Shown: positions 1 to 6,070, counted from the stretch's first letter. The stretch is DNA of 13,893 bases from CALOAD01 sp942491415 (GCA_942491415.1 CALOAD010000003.1:1-13893); one strand, 5' to 3'. Translations and numbers: made by a program. The notes: generated by a model not told the origin, from the sequence alone.

Positions 1-4
1 TTTG

Positions 5-157
5 ATGCAAAAGAAAAATAACGAACCAAAAAAAAGAAAACGAAAGGCTTTGCGAAGCGAGAGTCAGGGGAATACCTCCATTTTTTCTGACATTTAGTCA
101 GAAAAAACGGAGTCCTTACCCCTGAAACCTAGTTACGTTACTTTATTTTAAACGCAT
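5..157. repeat. Imperfect palindromic (MITE-like) element
   Basis: The stretch folds on itself over about 153 bases. The outer arms (ATGC at 5-8 with GCAT at 154-157, followed inward by AT-rich stretches containing ATAACGAAC and GTTACGTTA) are imperfect complements. The inner arms are strong: TCAGGGG at 64-70 pairs with CCCCTGA at 119-125, and CTCCATTTTTTCTGAC at 76-91 pairs with 97-112 around a five-base loop with one mismatch, which becomes a G-U pair on the minus-strand transcript. No coding potential is visible. This shape fits a non-autonomous miniature element or an intergenic palindromic repeat. No target-site duplication could be identified because the left end lies at the window edge. 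Confidence 0.6.
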
Positions 158-177
158 ACCCCCAAATAATTCTTCAA

Positions 178-442
178 AATGTCATTACGAGGCGAAAAAC
201 CTCATGTATAAACGACTAACCCCCTTCCGTGACAATCTGTCCAACCCCGCAAAAAATCGTCATTGCGAGGCATAAAACAATGCATAAAAACTAAAACCCT
301 CACCCGAAGCAACCTTCCTTCCCCACATGCGCACTAAAACTCCCGAATGTCATTCCGCACTTGATGCGGGAACTGCCCAACCCCGCAAAAAAATCAGCAT
401 TGCAAGACACAAAACAAAACATAAACACTAAAAACCCCGCCC
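178..442. repeat. Degenerate tandem/dispersed intergenic repeat copies
   Basis: Two diverged copies of a unit of about 60 bases lie at 242-300 and 378-437. Both begin CAACCCCGCAAAAAAT, continue through a TCATTGCGAGGCA-like core and end in ATAAAAACTAAAACCC-like sequence. A third partial core (GTCATTACGAGGCG) is at 181-194. A small hairpin, CCGCA-CTTGA-TGCGG, lies at 355-369 in the sequence CATTCCGCACTTGATGCGG. Cores of the 'GTCATTGCGAGG' and 'GTCATTCCGC..GCGG' type are common dispersed intergenic repeats in several bacterial genomes. The copies are too irregular and too few for CRISPR. Confidence 0.6.
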
Positions 443-481
443 AAATCGACTTTCCGTCTCTGCTAAAAAAACTAACCCTCA

Positions 482-503
482 AATTGGTATAAGCATACCA
501 ATT
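482..503. repeat. Small perfect hairpin
   Basis: AATTGGTAT at 482-490 pairs perfectly with ATACCAATT at 495-503 around an AAGC loop. No T-run follows on either strand, so it does not look like a terminator. It may be another fragment of repeat sequence. No gene was found on either strand between here and 783. Confidence 0.45.
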
Positions 504-783
504 ACTCAACAATCACCACTACTAAAATCAAAAACAAGCGAAAAATACACAATAAATATCAACACCAAGACATTGTATTGCACAACAAACTCTTATACAG
601 CAACCGAAAAAACACACGTCGCAAAATGTATGTAAAATGTCACTTTTTATATGAAAATCATCAGAAACACATCTGTTTTATGTCTGTTTTCCGTCGAAAC
701 TGCAGATAAAAAACGCCAAAAATATCAGTAAAACGTCTGAAAATATCAGTCCTGAATATGTTGATGAAATACATATTTGTTGA

Positions 784-1014
784 CTAAAATCCTGCATCCA
801 GGTTATAAGCGACAGGAGCGCCGAAAATAAAGCCTCTAGACTCAATCCCGGCAACATAATCAATCTTTTGATCCCGAAACTCTTCTGTCATATAGTCGAC
901 AATTCTTTTAAAAGTGCTAGGACATTTGATAGCAGTTGTTATATCTTTAAAAATTATCCCTGGCTTAGGAAAATCAGGAATATCCCGTATTTTTGCTCTT
1001 ACTATTTCGGGCAT
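784..1014 (-). pseudogene. apt: Adenine phosphoribosyltransferase, 3'-truncated
   Basis: APT salvages adenine by joining it to PRPP to give AMP in the cytosol. The 76 residues match the N-terminal half of the family: the IRDIPDFPKPGIIFKDIT opening, a middle helix, then GIESRGFIFGAPVAYNL, the region that follows the first catalytic-core strand. The family is about 170 residues. Here the frame ends in TAG just after the DAGF residues, and the PRPP-binding motif (VVDDLLATGGT in E. coli) is absent. None of the three minus-strand frames over 660-783 continues APT, so this is a real loss of the 3' half (rearrangement, insertion or contig join) rather than one frameshift. The start is ATG at 1014 with GGGAG about ten bases upstream. 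An upstream in-frame start at 1068 lacks an RBS and adds residues unlike the family. Inactive as it stands. Confidence 0.85.
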
Positions 1015-1104
1015 TTGTAATTTCTCCCTCTCAAATATTTGTAAAACTAAAGCAATAATATTGTACAAGAAAAATAATAGTTATACTAAAAAATGAATTT
1101 TTTA

Positions 1105-1917
1105 TTACCCTGTAACAATAACACCTCTGCCGTATTTATTTTCCAACTTATCCCAAGATTCAGCCAGCCGCTTGTTTTTCTCTATATCAGGAATCGACGA
1201 AAATAATGAAATCTGACTATCTTCTGTCAAATTTTCCAGATAAACCCCTGAACTCCTGTAAATCACATCAGGAATATAAACCCTCTCAAATAGCAGGTTT
1301 ACAGCCTTGTTAATATCAAATTCCCAATCCGTTGGCTGTAATAATAGAACCTTCTCGATATAAACCTTAAAATCCTTTGTCCTAAGCATTATTCCAACAA
1401 TTTTTGTTTTTAACCGAAGCTTCCTCAATTTCACGCAAGCCCTGTGTGTATGGTAATGAAGCGATTTTTTTATATAAGTTTCATCAGAAGTAAATTTAGC
1501 AAAAGAACTTGTTTTTTGAATAGACTTAGGCTGGATATACTTGTCAGACACGGGGTAGACACTTTGCCCTATTAACTCATATTTTAATTCCAACCCCTTT
1601 TTACCAAGCATATTTTTAATTTTGGAATTCTCAATAAGGGTTATATCATATCCGGTTTTAAACCCGTATTTATTCAGAAACTCTGCTGTATTATTGCCTA
1701 TACCCCAAATATCAATTAACGGTGTTTTTCTTAATTCATTAGAAATCTCTCTATGCTTAATTATATAAGCCCCATCTCTTTTTTTAGCCCTCTCTGAGGC
1801 AAGCTTAGCAAGGGTTTTAGATAGACTAATTCCAACAGAAACAGGCACACCAACTTCATTTTTTATTTTTTGACGTATATCCCTTGCAACTTCAATATAA
1901 GGCTTTCTGTAAAGCTT
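1105..1917 (-). CDS. umuC: UmuC-type Y-family DNA polymerase, 3' part (thumb, little finger, C-terminus)
   Basis: This is the continuation of the polymerase that starts at 2254. After the frame interruption it reads LYRKPYIEVARDIRQKI, then GVPVSVGISLSKTLAKLASERAKK, which is the conserved palm/thumb element of UmuC, including the helix-hairpin-helix-like stretch (PLIDIWGIGNNTAEFLNKYG). It continues through the little-finger domain to the typical UmuC ending (SLFSS, then ESWDKLENKYGRGVIVTG). The first ATG or GTG inside this frame is only an internal codon; the open frame runs back to the interruption. Joined to the 5' part with one base removed, the protein is 382 residues, somewhat shorter than E. 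coli UmuC (about 420) but complete at both ends. Translesion synthesis would require repair of the frame. Confidence 0.88.
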   Translation of the reverse strand, partial: KLYRKPYIEVARDIRQKIKNEVGVPVSVGISLSKTLAKLASERAKKRDGAYIIKHREISNELRKTPLIDIWGIGNNTAEFLNKYGFKTGYDITLIENSKIKNMLGKKGLELKYELIGQSVYPVSDKYIQPKSIQKTSSFAKFTSDETYIKKSLHYHTHRACVKLRKLRLKTKIVGIMLRTKDFKVYIEKVLLLQPTDWEFDINKAVNLLFERVYIPDVIYRSSGVYLENLTEDSQISLFSSIPDIEKNKRLAESWDKLENKYGRGVIVTG

Positions 1918-2254
1918 TTTTAAGCCCTGTTAAATCAAGAAAAGCTTCGTCTATAGAATAAACTTCCACCATAGGCGAAAACTCTTTTAATTTACTCATA
2001 ATCCTTGCTGAAATTTCCCCATAAAGCGCCATGTTCCCTGATAGATAGACCGCATCAGGAAATTCTTTCTTCGCCATAAAAACGGGCAATCCCATCTTAA
2101 TTCCAATTTGCTTAGCCTCTTTAGAACGCGCAATTACACAGCCGTCATTGTTACTCATAACGCATACCGGCTTGTTTAGCAATGACGGATTTACAAATTG
2201 TTCGCAAGATACAAAAAACGAATCACAATCTACTAATGCTATTTCTTTTGCCAT
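1892..2254 (-). CDS. umuC: UmuC-type Y-family DNA polymerase, 5' part (palm/fingers), frameshifted
   Basis: Y-family polymerase that copies damaged templates, normally with a UmuD'-like partner. Visible are the first metal-binding aspartate (D9 in LVDCDSFF), the probable steric gate F14, the fingers motif VCVMSNNDGCVIARSKEAKQIG, and the second catalytic pair D102/E103 in VYSIDEAFLDLTG. The start is ATG 2254, with AAGGAG eight bases upstream. After LTGLKK the frame runs into a TGA at 1892. Removing one A from the A6 run (minus strand, 1916-1921) restores L-K-K-L-Y-R-K-P and the full UmuC. It lies downstream of the LexA/UmuD-like gene, with an intrinsic terminator in the 103-bp gap. The frame error could be a sequencing artefact or a recent mutation. 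Confidence 0.9.
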   Translation of the reverse strand: MAKEIALVDCDSFFVSCEQFVNPSLLNKPVCVMSNNDGCVIARSKEAKQIGIKMGLPVFMAKKEFPDAVYLSGNMALYGEISARIMSKLKEFSPMVEVYSIDEAFLDLTGLKKALQKALY

Positions 2255-2268
2255 AATAATTTCTCCTT

Positions 2269-2316
2269 AAAAAAAAAAGTTTAAACAGGCAGATGAGTAC
2301 ACCCCGCCTGTTTAAA
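2269..2316 (-). terminator. Intrinsic terminator/attenuator directly before umuC
   Basis: On the minus strand TTTAAACAGGC (2316-2306) pairs perfectly over 11 bp with GCCTGTTTAAA (2290-2280) around a 15-base loop. It is followed by C and ten Ts (2278-2269). The last T touches the umuC Shine-Dalgarno AAGGAG (2268-2263). It can end lexA-like transcripts, and read-through would be needed for umuC unless another promoter exists. No promoter fits between the hairpin and the umuC start. Confidence 0.8.
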
Positions 2317-2357
2317 TGGAAGAGTTTATGTTGAGGATATTTAATTAATTTAAAAAG

Positions 2358-2931
2358 TTAAAATTTTCTTACTGAACCAGTTACTATGCCGAATATTTCC
2401 ATGCTGTTTTTTGCCTTAATAATGTCGTAATTTTTATTAGCAGGCTCTAAATACACGTCTTGCCCTTTTTTTCTGAATGTTTTTAAAGTGTATTCCCCGT
2501 CCACATTTGCTAAAACTATTTCTCCGTTTCTTGGGTCTGATTTTTTTGAATTATCACCATATCATCTTCAAAGATACCCGCATCTATCATTGAATCCCCT
2601 GAGACTTTAAACATAAACGTTGAAGGGGAATCTATCCTGAAATCTTCATCAAGAGAAACCCTTCTTTCTATATAGTCTTCAGCAGGGGAAGGGAATCCGG
2701 CTTTAACCGGTGTTGAAAAAAGCACCGCTCCAAATTCCTCCGAAGAAATAAAAAACTTTTCACCAATATTTTTTATCAATCCGTATTCTCTAAACTTCTT
2801 AAAATACTGTCCTATAGAATTTTTGTGCTTAAAACCAAATTCAATCGCAATTTTTTCAAAGCTAGGCAGGGGGTTTTTGCCGTATGTACTTTTAAGTTTT
2901 TCAAAAAGTCGTTTTGTTTTTGAGTTAACAT
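2358..2931 (-). CDS. LexA/UmuD-family repressor-protease (S24), two frameshifts
   Basis: Reconstructed with one base added at each of two A-runs, this is a 191-residue protein. Residues 24-55 (PSFEKIAIEFGF...IGQYFKKFREYGLI) match the LexA winged-helix DNA-binding fold. Residues about 74-191 are an S24 self-cleaving peptidase: an Ala-Gly cleavage site (A78-G79 in PVKAGFPSPAEDYIERR), the nucleophile Ser114 in SGDSMIDAGI and the general base Lys151 in DGEYTLKTF. The catalytic domain is closer to UmuD than to classical LexA, so the protein may act as both SOS regulator and polymerase accessory factor for umuC downstream. The start is ATG 2931, chosen because a consensus promoter ends seven bases before it. 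Breaks are at the AAAA run 2912-2915 (or A5 at 2917-2921) and the A7 run 2541-2547. The longest uninterrupted piece is 2516-2779. Confidence 0.8.
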
Positions 2932-2938
2932 AATAACT

Positions 2939-2966
2939 ATTATAGACATTCGTCTATAAATGTCAA
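2939..2966 (-). promoter_or_regulatory. Sigma70-type promoter of the lexA-like gene
   Basis: On the minus strand TTGACA (2966-2961) and TATAAT (2944-2939) are perfect consensus hexamers with a 16-bp spacer. Only seven bases separate the -10 box from the ATG at 2931, so transcription should begin at or next to the start codon. That implies a leaderless mRNA, in agreement with the absence of any Shine-Dalgarno sequence. Confidence 0.8.
2940..2959. promoter_or_regulatory. Palindromic operator, probable LexA-type box (autoregulation)
   Basis: TTATAGAC (2940-2947) and GTCTATAA (2952-2959) are perfect 8-bp inverted arms around ATTC. The palindrome covers the promoter spacer and most of the -10 box of the lexA-like gene, so a bound repressor would block RNA polymerase. 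Its place before a gene with a LexA-type DNA-binding domain argues for autorepression with relief after DNA damage. The sequence differs from the E. coli and Gram-positive SOS boxes. Confidence 0.7.
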
Positions 2967-3277
2967 TAAGAATTTAAAAAATATAAATGTTTACAATAAT
3001 TTTATTTAAGAATTAGCAGAATAAACAAGGTGACTCATTCAAAATTTTGCAATTAATTCAAAATCTAAAATGACTGAAGTAAAGCTATATTTAATGATTT
3101 ATGATTTATTTTACGTTTTTGAAATATAATATAATTGAACAAAGAATTGTTTATACCTAAGCCAAAATGGTTTTCAGAATTAAGGAAGCCTGAAATGACT
3201 AAAGGTACTGTAATTTCTGAAAACAGAAAGCACGATTAAACAACTTACTAGTTATAAAACCTTTAATGTAAAATATC
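2967..3277 (+). other. Divergent intergenic region and helicase 5' leader
   Basis: About 310 bases without a recognisable gene. A-T rich sequence with a duplicated TATAAT (3125-3130 and 3130-3135) is a plausible -10 region for the helicase on the plus strand, but no convincing -35 box at proper spacing was found. Downstream, GTTTTCAGAA (3170-3179) and TTCTGAAAAC (3215-3224) form a perfect 10-bp stem around a 35-base loop, suggesting a structured leader. No known riboswitch consensus was recognised. Confidence 0.4.
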
Positions 3278-3314
3278 TTACTCCTCTTACATTCTAGGCA
3301 TGTGAGAGGAGTAA
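3278..3314 (+). promoter_or_regulatory. RBS-sequestering stem-loop before the helicase
   Basis: TTACTCCTCTTAC (3278-3290) pairs over 13 bp, with one G-U wobble, with GTGAGAGGAGTAA (3302-3314) around an 11-base loop. The 3' arm contains GAGAGGAG, the strongest Shine-Dalgarno sequence upstream of the helicase, so the folded form hides it. No T-run follows. This is compatible with temperature- or helicase-dependent opening of the messenger. Confidence 0.65.
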
Positions 3315-3316
3315 CT

Positions 3317-3349
3317 ATGTATATGAAAGAACTATTATGGAAAAACTAA
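3317..3349 (+). CDS. Possible 10-residue leader peptide overlapping the helicase start
   Basis: ATG at 3317 lies an ideal distance after GAGAGGAG and opens a frame reading MYMKELLWKN, which stops at TAA 3347-3349, 13 bases inside the helicase gene (start 3337, different frame). The helicase ATG has only a weak AAAG-type site. Ribosomes finishing the short frame could therefore restart at 3337, which would make helicase translation depend on the leader. This is a positional argument; a peptide function is not implied. The same good Shine-Dalgarno could simply serve the helicase at long spacing. Confidence 0.4.
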   Translation: MYMKELLWKN

Positions 3350-4149
3350 AATTTGAAGAATTGTCTTTATCTAAAGATATATTAAAGGCTATTAAAGATA
3401 TGGGGTTCGAAGAAGCTTCCCCCATTCAAGCAGCAGCAATACCTTTATTATTAGAAAACAAAGATATTATCGGACAAGCACAAACAGGAACAGGAAAAAC
3501 AGCTGCATTCGCAATCCCGGTTATTGAGAACCTTGATGAAGAAGCTAACCGGAATTCAAGCATTGTGCTTTGCCCAACAAGAGAACTTGTTATTCAAGTC
3601 GCCGAAGAATTTGGCAAACTATTAAAATACAAGAAAAAATTATCAGCAATTCCTGTATATGGCGGTCAACAAATTGACAGACAACTAATGGAGCTTAAAA
3701 AAGGAGCTCAAGTAGTTATAGGGACTCCTGGAAGAACAATGGATCATATCAGAAGAGAATCTATAGATATGTCAGAAGTAAAAACAATTGTTCTTGATGA
3801 AGCAGATGAAATGCTTGATATGGGCTTTAGAGAAGACATCGAAATTATTTTAAAAGACACTCCAAAAGAACGTCAAACAGTGATGTTTTCAGCAACGATG
3901 GAAAAAGATATCCTACAATTAACCAAAAAATATCAAAATCAAACCGTAAAAATTGATGTTACAAGCAAAAAAATGAGTGCACCTAAAATTAAACAACTAT
4001 ACTTCGAAGTTATAAATAAAAATAAACCTGAATTGCTTGCAAGACTAATCGATATTCATAACATTAAACTTTCACTTGTTTTTTGTAATACAAAAAGCCA
4101 GGTTGATGAACTTGTTGAAGTATTAAAAACTCGTGGGTTATGCGGTTGA
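3337..4149 (+). CDS. DEAD-box RNA helicase, 5' part (RecA domain 1), frameshifted
   Basis: ATP-dependent RNA duplex unwinding in ribosome assembly, mRNA turnover or cold adaptation. In order: the Q motif (F24 to Q31, GFEEASPIQ), Walker A AQTGTGKT at 48-55, PTREL at 80-84, TPGR at 130-133, DEAD at 154-157 (VLDEADEML), SAT at 185-187, and the start of RecA domain 2 with motif IV SLVFCNTKS. The frame is lost after KTRG, where GGG (4135-4137) has one G too many; removing it gives RGYAVDALHGDM and joins the 3' part. The joined protein is 519 residues, a normal CsdA/CshA-like length. The start is ATG 3337, where family similarity (FEELSLS) begins. Expression is probably governed by the hairpin leader upstream. 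The gene is not linked to a neighbour on its strand. Confidence 0.93.
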   Translation: MEKLKFEELSLSKDILKAIKDMGFEEASPIQAAAIPLLLENKDIIGQAQTGTGKTAAFAIPVIENLDEEANRNSSIVLCPTRELVIQVAEEFGKLLKYKKKLSAIPVYGGQQIDRQLMELKKGAQVVIGTPGRTMDHIRRESIDMSEVKTIVLDEADEMLDMGFREDIEIILKDTPKERQTVMFSATMEKDILQLTKKYQNQTVKIDVTSKKMSAPKIKQLYFEVINKNKPELLARLIDIHNIKLSLVFCNTKSQVDELVEVLKTRGLCG

Positions 4150-4897
4150 CGCCCTACATGGTGATATGAATCAAAACCAGCGTGATAAAGTAATGAGAGG
4201 ATTCAGAAACGGTTCTATCGAAATTCTTGTCGCAACAGATGTTGCAGGAAGAGGTATTGACGTAAATGACGTTGAAGCAGTATTCAACTACGATTTACCA
4301 AGAGATGACGAAGATTATGTTCATAGAATCGGTAGAACAGGCAGAGCCGGAAAATCAGGAACAGCATTTACTTTTGTCTCAGGAAAACAAATATACAACC
4401 TGAAAAGAATCGAAAGAGCAAATGGCGTTCAGGTACAAAGACAAAGCGTACCTTCAATCAATGAACTTGAGGCAAATAGAGTTAATTATTTTGCTGAAAA
4501 AATAAAAAAAATGATTGAAGAAGGGCATATCAGTAAATACATAAATCAAGTTGAATTACTGATGGGAGACGATTTCACTTCTCTTGATATTGCCGCAGTA
4601 CTGCTTAAAATGACAATTGAAAAAGAAAACGAAGGCTTTGACGCATCTGTTGATTTCGAAGAAGTTGAAATAGTAAAAGACAAAAAAAGAGGCAATCAAG
4701 CCAGAAGACCCTCTGAGAGAAGATTTGGAGGAAAAAAGAAACTCTTCAAAAAAGAAGGTGGTTTCAGCGGATTTAAAAAGAGAAAAAGTGCCGGCAAAAA
4801 AAGTAATGATTCAGAAAAAGGAGCAAAACCTTTTGGAGATAAACCTTCTTGGAAAAAACAAGAGAATAAAAAAAATAATAAAAAAGTAAATAAATAA
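4133..4897 (+). CDS. DEAD-box RNA helicase, 3' part (RecA domain 2 and basic tail)
   Basis: The second half of the helicase begun at 3337. It carries the motif V region ATDVAGRGIDV (about residues 299-309 of the joined protein) and motif VI HRIGRTGRAG (about 329-338), which complete the ATPase and RNA-binding cleft. A CsdA-like helical extension follows (VNYFAEKIKKMIEEGHISKY...LLMGDDFTSLDIAAVLLKM), then a tail of roughly 80 residues very rich in Lys, Arg, Gly and Asn. Such a tail usually supplies nonspecific RNA binding. The true frame enters at GGT 4136; the GTG at 4133 is only an apparent start created by the shift. It ends 19 bases before the convergent gene's stop, and its terminator lies inside that gene. 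Confidence 0.9.
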   Translation: MGYAVDALHGDMNQNQRDKVMRGFRNGSIEILVATDVAGRGIDVNDVEAVFNYDLPRDDEDYVHRIGRTGRAGKSGTAFTFVSGKQIYNLKRIERANGVQVQRQSVPSINELEANRVNYFAEKIKKMIEEGHISKYINQVELLMGDDFTSLDIAAVLLKMTIEKENEGFDASVDFEEVEIVKDKKRGNQARRPSERRFGGKKKLFKKEGGFSGFKKRKSAGKKSNDSEKGAKPFGDKPSWKKQENKKNNKKVNK

Positions 4898-4916
4898 ATT
4901 AAAAAACGATTTAATT

Positions 4917-5525
4917 TTATATTTTTGTATTAATTTGATTAGCCTGAGGTTTAGAAGAAGCTTCAGGCTTTTTTTCCAGTCCCAGCGTTTTCATAAGTGG
5001 ATGAATTATAAAATGACTAACTTGCGGCGCAAAAATTGTTAATGTTAGCACTGATCCAATAATTGAACTTAGTTCAATAGCCCCTTTAGCCAATTTATAT
5101 TTACCTTTTACATCATCTTTAAACTTAGTAGTTAATTCTTTTATTTTTTCTTTATTTTTAGATTGTTTAGCCGCTTCAATAGCCTGTTTAGCTTTTTCAA
5201 ACCCGTTAAAAATATCTTTTGTTGACGAATTTTTCTTAATGACTCTGTTTTTAATAAAATTGTATCCATGTTTTTTAATAGTTGGAAGAATACTCAAATA
5301 CAAGCTTAAACAAATAGCCTGATACAAAAATTCTTTCGCCGCAGAATACTTTTTAGATTCTTTATCCGCTTTCTTGTCAAGGTAAGTAAATGTGGGTCGG
5401 GCTAATGCTTTTAAAGTTGTTTCAACTGAAACAGCTATTATCGTATGTTCTGCAATTTCATTAAACCGCTCACTGTTCACAAGTTTTTTTACAGGTTTGA
5501 AGATTGTAGTATTTCCAATATTCAT
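4917..5525 (-). CDS. Lineage-specific membrane protein, paralogue of the upstream gene
   Basis: 202 residues of unknown function. It aligns with the 180-residue neighbour over a shared core: here TTLKALARPTFTYLDKKADKESKKYSAAKEFLYQ, there ATFKGVFRPLFTMMDTKQPKESKVYAALREGVTE. Two hydrophobic segments are visible (about AICLSLYLSILP and ELSSIIGSVLTLTIFAP), separated by a charged lysine-rich stretch of about 70 residues that may form a coiled coil (EKAKQAIEAAKQSKNKEKIKELTTKFKDD region). The tail is polar (KPEASSKPQANQ) and is partly dictated by the embedded opposite-strand terminator. The start is ATG 5525, two bases after the upstream stop, with GAGGAT upstream, so it is co-transcribed. I recall similar proteins only from Gastranaerophilales-type genomes, which I cannot verify here. 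Confidence 0.8.
   Translation of the reverse strand: MNIGNTTIFKPVKKLVNSERFNEIAEHTIIAVSVETTLKALARPTFTYLDKKADKESKKYSAAKEFLYQAICLSLYLSILPTIKKHGYNFIKNRVIKKNSSTKDIFNGFEKAKQAIEAAKQSKNKEKIKELTTKFKDDVKGKYKLAKGAIELSSIIGSVLTLTIFAPQVSHFIIHPLMKTLGLEKKPEASSKPQANQINTKI
4942..4975 (+). terminator. Rho-independent terminator of the helicase
   Basis: GCCTGAGGTT (4942-4951) pairs with AGCTTCAGGC (4959-4968) in a 10-bp stem with two G-U pairs and a seven-base loop, followed directly by seven Ts (4969-4975). It lies about 45 bases after the helicase stop and entirely within the 3' coding end of the minus-strand gene 4917-5525, so the sequence serves both. Confidence 0.85.
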
Positions 5526-5527
5526 AA

Positions 5528-6070
5528 CTATATCCTCATTCCTGTTAAATTTCTTCTTGCTTGCAAAAAGTCACTATATACATTTTGATTAATTGAATTT
5601 ACCTGAGTAACCTGTTTTTTCGCTATCAACATTGGCTTTATTGAGGTTAAATTTGTATTTTGAGCAGGTTTATTATTGGATTGGCGGTTTTTATATGCTT
5701 TAAGAATTGAGGGTAAAATAAGGTTACAAAGGGAAGGAATGACAAATACTGCTGTAAAACATACGGCTAAAAAGGAAAGGTTGCTTTTTACATTACCGAC
5801 GTTTACTTTATTTGCAGCGTCATTTGCTAAAGGCTTAGCAAGTTTTTTAACACCCCAACTCATCCCAATATAACTGGGTATAGCTACTAATTCGGTTACG
5901 CCCTCTCTAAGTGCTGCATATACTTTTGACTCTTTAGGTTGTTTTGTATCCATCATCGTAAATAATGGTCTAAAAACCCCCTTAAAAGTCGCTATAGTAG
6001 CAACAGCAAAAACAGCATCATTTCTACCAAACCGCCCACATGCTTTTTCTAATAAACTTGCTTTACTCAT
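5528..6070 (-). CDS. Lineage-specific membrane protein, first of a paralogous pair
   Basis: 180 residues of unknown function. The N-terminal part carries the family core (TFKGVFRPLFTMMDTKQPKES, then YAALREG). Two hydrophobic stretches follow (LVAIPSYIGMSWGV and LSFLAVCFTAVFVIPSLCNLILPSIL). The last 60 or so residues are polar, Asn/Gln-rich and probably disordered, ending QARRNLTGMRI. The start ATG 6070 is preceded by AAAGGAAT. Upstream, TTAGTGTC (6085-6092) and GACACTAA (6125-6132) form an inverted repeat that could be an operator or part of the promoter. The gene and its paralogue form a two-gene unit, convergent to the helicase. Duplication followed by divergence is clear from the alignment. 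Confidence 0.8.
   Translation of the reverse strand: MSKASLLEKACGRFGRNDAVFAVATIATFKGVFRPLFTMMDTKQPKESKVYAALREGVTELVAIPSYIGMSWGVKKLAKPLANDAANKVNVGNVKSNLSFLAVCFTAVFVIPSLCNLILPSILKAYKNRQSNNKPAQNTNLTSIKPMLIAKKQVTQVNSINQNVYSDFLQARRNLTGMRI

Noticed and set aside
178..442. CRISPR-like repetition
   Set aside because: Only two or three imperfect copies with irregular spacing, no uniform spacers and no cas genes nearby.
300..863. Short open frames at 300-512 and 678-863
   Set aside because: They lie in repeat-rich DNA or overlap apt out of frame, with no Shine-Dalgarno and no family-like sequence; the 678-863 frame does not continue the missing APT half.
1015..1104. AT-rich promoter-like motifs between umuC and apt (for example TACAAT)
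   Set aside because: Several -10-like hexamers occur, but none has a credible -35 box at 16-18 bp.
1916..1921. Programmed frameshift in umuC
   Set aside because: Restoring UmuC needs a +1 shift on a six-A run without a canonical +1 signal; a one-base sequence error or mutation is simpler.
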